The position numbers and the translations under genes are program-made. From JBFKPQ01 sp041628225 (lineage in GTDB: Bacteria; Actinomycetota; Acidimicrobiia; Spongiisociales; JAENVV01): 7,631 bases of DNA. The stretch is taken from contig JBFKPQ010000108.1 of assembly GCA_041628225.1 (NCBI GenBank), positions 1 through 7,631 on the forward strand, read 5' to 3'. This document shows, in pieces, positions 1-5,688 of this stretch. Every line of letters begins with the position of its first letter. Position 1 is the first letter of the stretch. The notes below the pieces were generated by a model. That model saw only the letters and a list, made by a program, of their open reading frames with translations, searched no databases and was not told where the DNA came from.

Positions 1-603
1 CACGGCCAGCGACGTCCATCCCGACTCGTAGCCGGCGATCACCGAGATCTCGGCGGCGTCGGAGCTGGCCAGGTCGTACCACCACAAGTGACCTTCCATG
101 ATGTCGACGCCCTCGACACGAGCCGGCAGCCAGACGGCGTAGAGCATCACCCGCCGACCGTCGATCGTTCCCGCACCCGCCAGCGTCACGTCGGCATCGA
201 CCGGGAACTCGGTGATCGTGCCGTCCGGCGATCGGAAGGCGATCGCCCGACCGTCGGGCTGGAAGACAACTTGGCCGTCGGACCAGGCGTGGGCGGCGGC
301 GACCGAACCGCTGGCCACCAACTCGTCCCGCAGGTACACCCCGTCGGCGCGCACTGTCCCGAGCTCGGGACCGGCTGGCACCGTCGTCGACGTCGTCGTG
401 GTGGGCGGCACGGTCGTCGAGGTCGTGGGCGGTGTCGAGGTCGTGGACACAGGAGCCACCGTCGTCGTGGTCGCCGCTGGTCCAGCGACCGTCGTCGTGA
501 CGAGCGCAGCCGGTTCGTCGTCCTGGGCCAAGAACACCGCCACCACCGTGGCGGCGACGGCCACCAACAGCACCACCGTGATCAGCCAGTTGCGTTGCGA
601 CAC
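1..603 (-). CDS. Membrane-anchored extracellular protein with Thr/Pro-rich stalk (C-terminus outside window)
   Basis: The frame is open for 201 codons from a GTG at 603 and runs off the window at base 1, so the C-terminus is missing. The start is set by a perfect AGGAGG seven bases upstream. Residues 1-5 are short and polar with one Arg, and residues 6-26 form one hydrophobic segment (W-L-I-T-V-V-L-L...). This is a signal anchor with the rest outside the cell; no lipobox Cys is visible. Residues 36-74 are about half threonine, mixed with Pro, Ser and Val, typical of a flexible, possibly O-glycosylated stalk. From about residue 82 a folded domain begins with alternating short hydrophobic stretches, Gly/Asp turns and a W-W-Y-D-L segment near 176-180, resembling beta-propeller blades, but the fold is a guess. 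It follows queG by 11 nt and is probably co-transcribed. I do not recognise the family, so no function is assigned. Confidence 0.75.
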   Translation of the reverse strand, partial: MSQRNWLITVVLLVAVAATVVAVFLAQDDEPAALVTTTVAGPAATTTTVAPVSTTSTPPTTSTTVPPTTTTSTTVPAGPELGTVRADGVYLRDELVASGSVAAAHAWSDGQVVFQPDGRAIAFRSPDGTITEFPVDADVTLAGAGTIDGRRVMLYAVWLPARVEGVDIMEGHLWWYDLASSDAAEISVIAGYESGWTSLAV

Positions 604-610
604 ATCCCTA

Positions 611-616
611 CCTCCT
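611..616 (-). promoter_or_regulatory. Ribosome binding site overlapping the queG stop codon
   Basis: On the minus strand AGGAGG lies seven bases upstream of the GTG at 603. Its first two bases are the last two bases of the queG TAG stop (617-615). Ribosomes terminating on queG therefore sit on this site, which suggests translational coupling of queG to the downstream membrane protein. The site also decides the GTG start of that gene, because the ATG one base upstream (604) is in a different frame and hits a stop after seven codons. Confidence 0.75.
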
Positions 617-1742
617 AATCCCTACCAACGGCCGACGGTCCGCTCCCGGTTCCCGCCGCCGCGAGCGCCATTGAGATCTCGACCCGAACCTCTCGCACCG
701 ATTCGGCCGCAAGCGCATCGGTCAGGACCGTCTGAGCTTCGACCCCACCGATCCGGCCCAGCGCCCACGCCGCATGGGACCGCACGATCGACGATCGATC
801 AGCCAGCCAACCGGCGAGGACCGGCACGTGTCCTGACGTCCCCGCATTGCCTAGCGCCACCAACAGGTTGCGGCGCAGATACTTCGGGTCCCGCTTCGGG
901 ACGTACCAGTGGTCGAAGCGGGCGAGCAGGTCTTCGTCGGTGGCCGCCAGCAACTCGACGAGATCCACCCGACCCCGTTTGTCGGTGGCCGTCTCGAGCA
1001 GCCGCCCACCGGGCGGGCAGGCGTCGAGGCAGTCGTCGCAGCCGTAGATGCGGTCACCCATCGCGGCCCGGTACTCCGCCGGGATGACCCCGGGTGCCTG
1101 GGCCCAAGCCGCCAGGCAGCGCCGGGCGTCCAGCACCCCTGGCGCCACCAAGGCGCCGGTCGGACACGCCGGAAGGCAGGCATCACAGGTTCCGCAGTCG
1201 CGCACCATTGGCTCGGACACCGGCAGCGGCGCGTCAGTGACCACCGACCCGATCAGCACCCACGGCCCGACGCGAGGAGCCAGCAGCATCGTGTTCTTGC
1301 CCCACCAGCCGAGCCCGGCCCGGACCGCAGCGGCCCGATCGACGAGACGGTTGTCGTCGGCCACCACGTCGGTCCGGTACCCGGCGGTGTCGAGCACTGC
1401 CGCAACCTCGGCCAAAGCGGCACGCAACGGCACATAGGCGTCCTCGACGGCGAATCGGGCCACGCGTCCGGTTCCCGTACGTCCCGCCCCCGGGCTCCCC
1501 GACTCCGGCACGTAGGCGCGCATGCCAACGACGAGCCGTTCGGCCCACGGCCAGGACGCCGCGACGTCGGTCGACACATCCGGTTGCGCGTAGGTGAACG
1601 CCAGCCGACCCGACAGGCCGGCTTCCTTGCGACCAGCCAGATCGGCCTGCACCTCGGGCCACGGCTCAACCGAACAGATCCCCACACCGTCGAGTCCCGC
1701 ACGACGGCCGACCTGTTCGAGTTCGGTGGCGAGGGCGTCCAT
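615..1742 (-). CDS. queG: Epoxyqueuosine reductase QueG
   Basis: QueG catalyses the last step of queuosine synthesis, the cobalamin- and iron-sulfur-dependent reduction of epoxyqueuosine to queuosine at the wobble base of GUN-anticodon tRNAs in the cytoplasm. The 375-residue product has the family order: an N-terminal DUF1730-type domain, the signature R-A-G-L-G-W-W-G-K-N-T at about 141-151, then a double [4Fe-4S] ferredoxin module. The first Cys set is C183, C186, C189, C193-Pro, and the second is C235, C238, C242-Pro within I-Y-G-C-D-D-C. C209 is a further conserved-looking Cys. HEAT-like helices follow at about 295-355. The length fits the family. I chose ATG 1742 because D-A-L-A-T-E-L-E matches a normal QueG N-terminus. 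A TTG at 1787 would add 15 basic residues; neither start has a strong Shine-Dalgarno. The gene lies 78 nt after the small Cys protein. No other queuosine gene is in the window. Confidence 0.92.
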   Translation of the reverse strand: MDALATELEQVGRRAGLDGVGICSVEPWPEVQADLAGRKEAGLSGRLAFTYAQPDVSTDVAASWPWAERLVVGMRAYVPESGSPGAGRTGTGRVARFAVEDAYVPLRAALAEVAAVLDTAGYRTDVVADDNRLVDRAAAVRAGLGWWGKNTMLLAPRVGPWVLIGSVVTDAPLPVSEPMVRDCGTCDACLPACPTGALVAPGVLDARRCLAAWAQAPGVIPAEYRAAMGDRIYGCDDCLDACPPGGRLLETATDKRGRVDLVELLAATDEDLLARFDHWYVPKRDPKYLRRNLLVALGNAGTSGHVPVLAGWLADRSSIVRSHAAWALGRIGGVEAQTVLTDALAAESVREVRVEISMALAAAGTGSGPSAVGRD

Positions 1743-1820
1743 GCGGGCAGCGTACCGGTGCCGTCGGGCCGGGCGGTCCTTCCCCAACCACCCGACCCGA
1801 CGGACGGTTACCAGCCCGCC

Positions 1821-2027
1821 TCAGCCGGTGGCCGACGCCGGTGGTTCCCGGCGCGACACCAGTCGGAGCGGTGGCACGAGCCCTTCCGCGGCGAGGTTGC
1901 CCAACGCCGTCGTCTCCGCTTCGGCCAACTCGATCGGCCCTTCGGTCAACCCGAAGAGGACCGTCACCACGCAGTCGTCACAGGCCCTGCTGTGCTGCAT
2001 GGCGCAACTGTCGCAATCGATGAGCAA
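1821..2027 (-). CDS. Small conserved protein with two CxxC pairs
   Basis: This 68-residue product starts at TTG 2027, with GAGG ending six bases upstream on the minus strand. The N-terminus carries C5-x2-C8 and C16-x2-C19, followed by D-D-C-V-V-T-V-L-F-G, then an acidic helix (E-A-E-T-T-A-L-G-N-L-A), G-L-V-P-P-L-R-L and a short basic tail. The four Cys are spaced as in a zinc knuckle or small iron-sulfur site, but metal binding is inferred. From memory, short proteins with C-D-x-C near the N-terminus, D-C-V-V-T-V-L and V-P-P-L-R-L are widespread in actinobacteria as uncharacterised proteins, which is why I accept a 68-codon TTG ORF. There is no signal peptide or membrane segment, so it is probably cytosolic. 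It lies between an NYN protein and queG on the same strand, so a role alongside RNA or tRNA metabolism is possible but not shown. Confidence 0.78.
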   Translation of the reverse strand: MLIDCDSCAMQHSRACDDCVVTVLFGLTEGPIELAEAETTALGNLAAEGLVPPLRLVSRREPPASATG

Positions 2028-2064
2028 TTCGCACCTCGTTGGCTCTCTGGCTCGTTACCAACAA

Positions 2065-2074
2065 CGTACGTACG
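2065..2074. repeat. 10-bp perfect palindrome between the NYN gene and the small Cys gene
   Basis: CGTACGTACG reads identically on both strands and sits in the 79-nt gap (2028-2106) upstream of the 68-aa gene. It could be an operator half-way to that start, or chance. No convincing promoter or terminator was found in the same gap. Confidence 0.3.
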
Positions 2075-2106
2075 GGGTGTGACAGAAACGCGGCACCGCC
2101 GAGCGG

Positions 2107-3276
2107 TCACGGTCGCCAGGAAACGAGTGCCTCACTCCAAATCACCAGGGCGCCGGCTCGTTCGGCGCCGGCCTGGACCTCCCGGTCGGACGACATCACC
2201 GCCACTCGGCCGTCGGTCGACCGGGCGAGCTGGCGAACCGACTCGTCGGCGTCGTGTTCCCAGCGGACCTCGACCGGTCCGGGACCGGCCGGGCCCAATT
2301 GTCCCGGCGCCGAATCGAACACGACGATGACCTTCAAGTTGGCGGTCGCCGACCGCTTGAACCGACCGAGCCGGACAACGAGCGCCTCACGGGCCTCGGC
2401 CGTAGAGAAGTCGTCGCCGTGCACGTGGAAGGCGGCGTTGTAGCCGTCGACGACGAGCGTTACCGAACCGCGCACCTGCGCCAGCCACCGCAAGGCGTCG
2501 GCGCTGTCCGGAGCCACGCCGGCCGGCAACCGGAACGGTTCGGACGCGGCGGGCCCGGGTGTCGCCACGACCGGGTCAGGTCGGGCAGCCGCCAGGAACG
2601 TGTCGATGGCTCGACCCATCTCGACGACGTCCTTCCACCCGCCGGTCGGCGGCTTGGTGGTCGGCGGCGGAGCCGAAGGCTTCGCCGGCTTGGACGCACG
2701 CAGCGCCGCCACCCGGTCGGCGGCTCGTGCCAGTTCCTCCTCCAGCCGTGCAATGGTGTCCTCGGCGCGACGCAGCGCGGCTCGCACCTCCCGTAGCTCA
2801 CCGGCCGACTCCTGTCGCGCGGCCGCCACCCGGCTGCGCACCGAAGCGGCCTGCTCGGCAGCTTGGCTGCGAGCGTCGTCGGCATCGGAGACGGCGCGTA
2901 CGGCCCGCTCCTTGGCGACGTCGCGTTCCGCCTCGGCGGCCGCCAGCGCCTTTTCCAGCGCCGACACGCGATCGGCCAGGTTCTGTTCGCCGGCCACACC
3001 TTCGAGTTCCGCCAGTGACGTCTCCCAACCGTCGGGCCGCGTCAAGAACAAGCGGGCGGCCTCGTCATCGCCCGCGAATTCCGCGGCGGCCGTCCGCAGC
3101 CACTCGTGGTCCTCCAACTGACGCAACAGCGTGTCGGCGAGGGGTGCCGGCAGCCGTCGACTCGACGATGCCACCACGCGTCGCAACTTGGCCGGCACCT
3201 CGTCGGTCTCGAGGTCGGCCAAGGCGGATCGGGCCGCCGCGACGGCTCCGGCAAGCAGATCTCGGCGGGAGGTCAT
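2107..3276 (-). CDS. Coiled-coil protein with C-terminal YacP-type NYN (PIN-like) domain
   Basis: This 389-residue cytosolic protein belongs by motif to the NYN/YacP (DUF901, COG3688) family of PIN-fold RNases and RNA-binding proteins. Residues 1-90 are helical, 95-195 are Ala/Glu/Arg-rich with heptad character (a long coiled coil), and 196-213 are a Lys/Pro-rich linker. The NYN domain spans about 270-389. It has L-V-V-D-G-Y-N (D277, N280), V-V-F-D-S (D321), D-A-D-E (D342, D344) and V-M-S-S-D-R-E-V-Q (D364), placing the acidic residues expected of the metal site. It ends in E-A-L-V-S-W. B. subtilis Rae1 is a characterised YacP-family ribosome-associated endonuclease, but it lacks such a coiled coil, so equivalence is not claimed. 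The ATG at 3276 has no clear Shine-Dalgarno, so a leaderless or very short leader is possible. It is divergent from ilvB and heads the minus-strand cluster. Confidence 0.85.
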   Translation of the reverse strand: MTSRRDLLAGAVAAARSALADLETDEVPAKLRRVVASSSRRLPAPLADTLLRQLEDHEWLRTAAAEFAGDDEAARLFLTRPDGWETSLAELEGVAGEQNLADRVSALEKALAAAEAERDVAKERAVRAVSDADDARSQAAEQAASVRSRVAAARQESAGELREVRAALRRAEDTIARLEEELARAADRVAALRASKPAKPSAPPPTTKPPTGGWKDVVEMGRAIDTFLAAARPDPVVATPGPAASEPFRLPAGVAPDSADALRWLAQVRGSVTLVVDGYNAAFHVHGDDFSTAEAREALVVRLGRFKRSATANLKVIVVFDSAPGQLGPAGPGPVEVRWEHDADESVRQLARSTDGRVAVMSSDREVQAGAERAGALVIWSEALVSWRP

Positions 3277-3282
3277 GGCGCA

Positions 3283-3302
3283 TTGTCACACAAGGTTGAC
3301 AA
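3283..3302. promoter_or_regulatory. Inverted repeat TTGTCA-N8-TGACAA at the divergent promoter
   Basis: TTGTCA at 3283-3288 and TGACAA at 3297-3302 form a 6-bp inverted repeat separated by eight bases. It lies just upstream of the NYN gene start and overlaps the ilvB -35 box (3296-3301). A dimeric regulator bound here would touch both divergent genes. The operator role is inferred from position and symmetry only, and half of the symmetry comes from the -35 box itself. Confidence 0.3.
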
Positions 3303-3325
3303 CGGCGAGGCGTGGCGGGCATACT
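3296..3325 (+). promoter_or_regulatory. Sigma70-like promoter of the ilvB-ilvN-leuA-leuB cluster
   Basis: A perfect TTGACA (3296-3301) is followed after 18 bases by CATACT (3320-3325), which matches four of six positions of TATAAT. Transcription would start at about 3332-3335. That places the start at or within three bases of the leader-peptide ATG at 3335, so the leader would be translated leaderlessly, a common mode in actinobacteria. The promoter reads directly into the attenuator. Confidence 0.7.
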
Positions 3326-3334
3326 CACCCCGCA

Positions 3335-3364
3335 ATGTCGGCGACCATCCTCGTACTTAGCTAG
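3335..3364 (+). CDS. ilvB leader peptide (branched-chain amino acid sensing)
   Basis: A nine-codon ORF reads Met-Ser-Ala-Thr-Ile-Leu-Val-Leu-Ser-stop. Codons 5-8 (3347-3358) are ATC CTC GTA CTT, four consecutive codons for exactly the products of the pathway. Thr, the isoleucine precursor, precedes them. The stop TAG (3362-3364) shares its last base with the 5' arm of the following hairpin. No Shine-Dalgarno precedes the ATG, which lies within about three bases of the predicted transcription start. Leader peptides with an I-L-V-L-type run are known upstream of actinobacterial ilvB genes. The expected role is ribosome-mediated attenuation: slow decoding when Ile, Leu or Val is scarce would favour read-through into ilvB. 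The function is inferred; the ORF and its codon content are directly visible. Confidence 0.82.
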   Translation: MSATILVLS

Positions 3365-3394
3365 ACACACACGTCACAACCCGACGTGTGTGTC
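3364..3394 (+). promoter_or_regulatory. 12-bp hairpin in the ilvB leader, between leader peptide and terminator
   Basis: GACACACACGTC (3364-3375) and GACGTGTGTGTC (3383-3394) are perfectly complementary across a seven-base loop. The 5' arm begins at the last base of the leader-peptide stop codon. A ribosome waiting at the stop would cover it, whereas one stalled at the Ile codon would leave it free. The following segment 3394-3400 (CGAGATG) can also pair with the control codons at 3346-3353, giving seven pairs with one bulged C. This is consistent with a pause or switching helix; the exact role is inferred. Confidence 0.75.
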
Positions 3395-3400
3395 GAGATG

Positions 3401-3425
3401 CCCTCCGAGACCCGGAGGGTTTTTT
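3401..3425 (+). terminator. Rho-independent terminator acting as the ilvB attenuator
   Basis: CCCTCCG (3401-3407) pairs with CGGAGGG (3413-3419) around a five-base loop and is followed at once by six T's (3420-3425). This is a textbook intrinsic terminator, yet it lies between the promoter and ilvB, 20 bases before the ilvB ATG, in the same orientation. That position after a branched-chain leader peptide marks it as an attenuator and not the end of an upstream gene, since the upstream gene runs the other way. Confidence 0.88.
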
Positions 3426-3445
3426 GTATCCCGAAAGGCACAGCC

Positions 3446-5146
3446 ATGGAGACCATCACCGGAGCCGAAGCCCTCATCCGCGCGCTCGAGTACGAGGGCG
3501 TCGACGTCGTGTTCGGCGTGCCGGGCGGCGCCATTCTCCCGGCTTACGACCCCCTCTACGACTCACCGATCCGTCACATCCTGGCCCGGCACGAGCAAGG
3601 TGCCGGGCACATGGCCGAGGGATACGCCTGGGCGACCGGCCGGGTCGGGGTGTGCATCGCCACCTCGGGCCCCGGCGCCACCAACCTCGTCACCGCTTTG
3701 GCCGACGCGCTCATGGATTCGGTGCCGCTGGTGGCGATCACGGGTCAGGTGCCGACCGGCGCCGTTGGCAACGACGCCTTCCAGGAGGCGTACACCACCG
3801 GCATCACGATGCCCTGTACCAAGCACAATTACTTCGTCACCGATCCGAACGACATCGCCAACGTCGTCCACGAGGCCTTCCACATTGCCTCCTCAGGGCG
3901 GCCAGGACCCGTCCTCGTCGACCTGCCCAAGGACATCCTCAATGCCGAGCTGGTGTGGAAGGACCCGACCGACCTCGCCCTGCCGGGCTACAAGCCGACC
4001 ACCGAGCCCCACCATCGGCGGATCCGTGAAGCCGTGCAGGTCATCGACTCCGCCGAGCGGCCGGTGCTGTATGTCGGCGGCGGCATCATCAAGGCCAACG
4101 CCTCCGAAGCGCTCCGCGCCTTCGCGGATGCCACCAACATCCCGGTCGTCACCACCCTGATGGGGCGGGGCTGTTTCCCGGACAGCCATCCGCTGGCGCT
4201 CGGCATGCCAGGCATGCACGGCACCTACACCGCCACGACCTCTATCCAGAAATCCGACCTGCTCATCGCACTCGGCGTGCGGTTCGACGACCGCGTCACC
4301 GGCGACCCGCAGTATTTCGCCCCGGAGGCCAAGGTCATCCACGCCGACATCGACCCGGCCGAGATCTCGAAGGTCCGGGTGGCCGACGTACCGATCGTCG
4401 GCGACGCCAAGGCCGTCATCGAGGCCATGATCGAGGCGTGGGGAGACCGGCCCACCCCGGCTCGTCGGGAGTGGCTGGAGACGATCCACCGGTGGCAGCG
4501 CGACCATCCCCTCCACTACGAGCAGTCACCCGACGGGACGATCAAGCCGCAGTTCGTCATCGAAGAGCTGCACCGGATCACCGGCGGCGACGCCATCTTG
4601 GTGTCGGGTGTCGGCCAGCACCAGATGTGGGCATCGCTCCACTGGAAGTTCGACGATCCGCGACGGTGGATCAACTCGGGTGGCCTTGGCACGATGGGTT
4701 TCGCCGTTCCCGCCGCGGTCGGCGCCAAAGCGGGCATGCCGGACGAGCTGGTGTTCGCCGTCGACGGGGACGGCTGCTTCCAGATGACATTCCAGGAGCT
4801 CATCACGGCGGCCGTCGATGGCATCCCCGTCAAGATCGCGTTGTTCAACAACAGCCAGCACGGCATGGTCACCCAATGGCAGAAGCTGTTCTACAACGGC
4901 CGACTGTCGGGCAGCCAGCTTGGCGAGAACGCGGTCGACTACGTGAAGCTGGCCGAGGCGATGGGCTGCGCCGGCCTACGGGCCGAGACGCCTTCCGAGG
5001 TGGCTCCGGCCATCGAGAAGTCCCTCACCATCAACGATCGTCCGGTCGTGATCGAATTCGTCATCGACCGCGACGAGATGGTGTTCCCGATGGTGCCGGC
5101 CGGCGGATCGAACGACATCGTGCTCATGGGACCGGAGGACCTCTAG
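3446..5146 (+). CDS. ilvB: Acetohydroxyacid synthase (acetolactate synthase), large catalytic subunit
   Basis: The enzyme joins two pyruvates to acetolactate, or pyruvate and 2-oxobutyrate to acetohydroxybutyrate. It uses thiamine diphosphate, Mg2+ and FAD and is the committed step to Val, Leu and Ile. The 566-residue product has the three-domain layout. The N-terminal pyrimidine-binding domain has V-F-G-V-P-G-G and the catalytic Glu E50 in R-H-E-Q-G-A-G-H, then S-G-P-G-A-T-N-L and G-Q-V-P. A central FAD-associated domain follows at about 190-340. The C-terminal pyrophosphate domain has D440-G-D-G-C-F and N468-N469, the thiamine diphosphate motif, then H-G-M-V-T-Q-W (W478, equivalent to the herbicide-site Trp of plant enzymes). 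The length is normal. ATG 3446 is chosen because GAAAGG lies seven bases upstream; a GTG at 3386 would run through the terminator hairpin. It abuts ilvN without a gap and lies under the leader attenuator. Confidence 0.97.
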   Translation: METITGAEALIRALEYEGVDVVFGVPGGAILPAYDPLYDSPIRHILARHEQGAGHMAEGYAWATGRVGVCIATSGPGATNLVTALADALMDSVPLVAITGQVPTGAVGNDAFQEAYTTGITMPCTKHNYFVTDPNDIANVVHEAFHIASSGRPGPVLVDLPKDILNAELVWKDPTDLALPGYKPTTEPHHRRIREAVQVIDSAERPVLYVGGGIIKANASEALRAFADATNIPVVTTLMGRGCFPDSHPLALGMPGMHGTYTATTSIQKSDLLIALGVRFDDRVTGDPQYFAPEAKVIHADIDPAEISKVRVADVPIVGDAKAVIEAMIEAWGDRPTPARREWLETIHRWQRDHPLHYEQSPDGTIKPQFVIEELHRITGGDAILVSGVGQHQMWASLHWKFDDPRRWINSGGLGTMGFAVPAAVGAKAGMPDELVFAVDGDGCFQMTFQELITAAVDGIPVKIALFNNSQHGMVTQWQKLFYNGRLSGSQLGENAVDYVKLAEAMGCAGLRAETPSEVAPAIEKSLTINDRPVVIEFVIDRDEMVFPMVPAGGSNDIVLMGPEDL

Positions 5147-5644
5147 ATGTATCACACGCTTTCCGTGCTCGTCGAAGACAAGTCCGGTGTTCTGGCGCGC
5201 GTCTCGTCGCTGCTGGCCCGTAGGGGATTCAACATCCACTCCCTGGCCGTCGGTCCCACCGCCGACGAGGGCATGTCCCGCATGACCATCGTGGTGGAGG
5301 CCCCGGAACTCGAACAGGTCAAGAAACAGCTCCACAAGCTGGTCAACGTGGTGAAGATCACCGAGCTGGAGCCCGACCGGTCGGTCGAGCGGGAGATCAT
5401 GCTCGTCCGGGTCGCCGCCTCCGTTGGCTCCCGATCGGAAGCGCTCGAGGTGGCAGCCATCTTCAAGGCGACCGCGGTCGACGTCGGCGCCAACTCGATC
5501 ACCTTCCAGGTGACGGGCACGCCCTCGAAGATCAACGACTTCTTGGAGCTGGTCCGCCCGTACGGCATCGTCGACATGGCCAAGTCGGGCCGCATCGCCC
5601 TGGGTCGCGAACCCAAGGCCCGCAAGCTGAAGGCCATCTCATGA
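5147..5644 (+). CDS. ilvN: Acetohydroxyacid synthase, small regulatory subunit
   Basis: The 165-residue subunit binds IlvB, raises its activity and carries valine feedback inhibition. Residues 2-78 form the ACT domain: H-T-L-S-V-L-V-E-D-K-S-G-V-L-A-R-V, then R-R-G-F-N-I-H-S-L-A-V-G and M-T-I-V-V-E. This is the Gly-rich effector-binding pattern of the family. The C-terminal ACT-like domain spans about 82-160, with R-E-I-M-L-V-R-V and a closing V-R-P-Y-G-I-V-D-M-A-K-S-G-R-I-A-L-G-R. The length is typical of the short bacterial form (ilvN/ilvH). The ATG follows the ilvB stop directly (TAGATG) and its GGAGG at 5134-5138 is inside ilvB, so the two subunits are translationally coupled, which fits their need for balanced amounts. 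The stop TGA is embedded in ATGA, which opens a 15-codon ORF. Confidence 0.97.
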   Translation: MYHTLSVLVEDKSGVLARVSSLLARRGFNIHSLAVGPTADEGMSRMTIVVEAPELEQVKKQLHKLVNVVKITELEPDRSVEREIMLVRVAASVGSRSEALEVAAIFKATAVDVGANSITFQVTGTPSKINDFLELVRPYGIVDMAKSGRIALGREPKARKLKAIS

Positions 5645-5688
5645 GCCCCGGCGTATCCGACGGGTGGACCCTCGGGACGCTTATGTAG
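5641..5688 (+). CDS. Possible 15-codon ORF bridging ilvN and the leuA leader
   Basis: An ATG at 5641 overlaps the ilvN TGA by ATGA and opens a frame reading M-S-P-G-V-S-D-G-W-T-L-G-T-L-M, stopping at TAG 5686-5688. Two Leu codons and one Val codon are present, which is not a dense sensing run. The ORF covers the 5' arms of both outer stems of the following structure (5662-5669 and 5674-5681) and the first four bases of the inner one. Coupled translation would therefore open the fold. With only 15 codons and no Shine-Dalgarno beyond coupling to ilvN, it may be chance. Confidence 0.3.
   Translation: MSPGVSDGWTLGTLM

Noticed and set aside
212..1087. Plus-strand open frame of 291 codons over the start of the window
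   Set aside because: It is antisense to the anchored Thr-rich protein and queG, and its low-complexity composition reflects the opposite strand. The minus-strand gene has a perfect Shine-Dalgarno.
1743..1820. In-frame open stretch joining the small Cys gene to queG through TGA, with an 8-bp inverted repeat (1761-1768/1796-1803)
   Set aside because: Recoding or a broken fusion was considered, but both proteins have natural ends. The repeat has a 27-nt loop and no T-run, so it is neither a terminator nor convincing evidence of read-through.
2028..2106. Possible internal promoter before the small Cys gene
   Set aside because: A TANNNT-like hexamer exists on the minus strand within the palindrome area, but no credible -35 lies at the right distance.
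909..2330. Long plus-strand open frame of 473 codons opposite queG and the small Cys gene
   Set aside because: The product is Arg/Gly/Pro-rich without domains, and lies antisense to strongly supported QueG. It is a shadow of GC-rich coding sequence.
3386..3445. Upstream GTG extension of ilvB adding 20 residues
   Set aside because: It would be translated through the leader hairpin and terminator. ATG 3446 has a well-placed GAAAGG and gives the normal family N-terminus.
5660..5676. T-box-like GGGTGGACC in the leuA leader
   Set aside because: The resemblance to the T-box core is partial. There is no room between ilvN and this point for a stem I with a specifier loop, and the motif pairs perfectly with the spacer before leuA.
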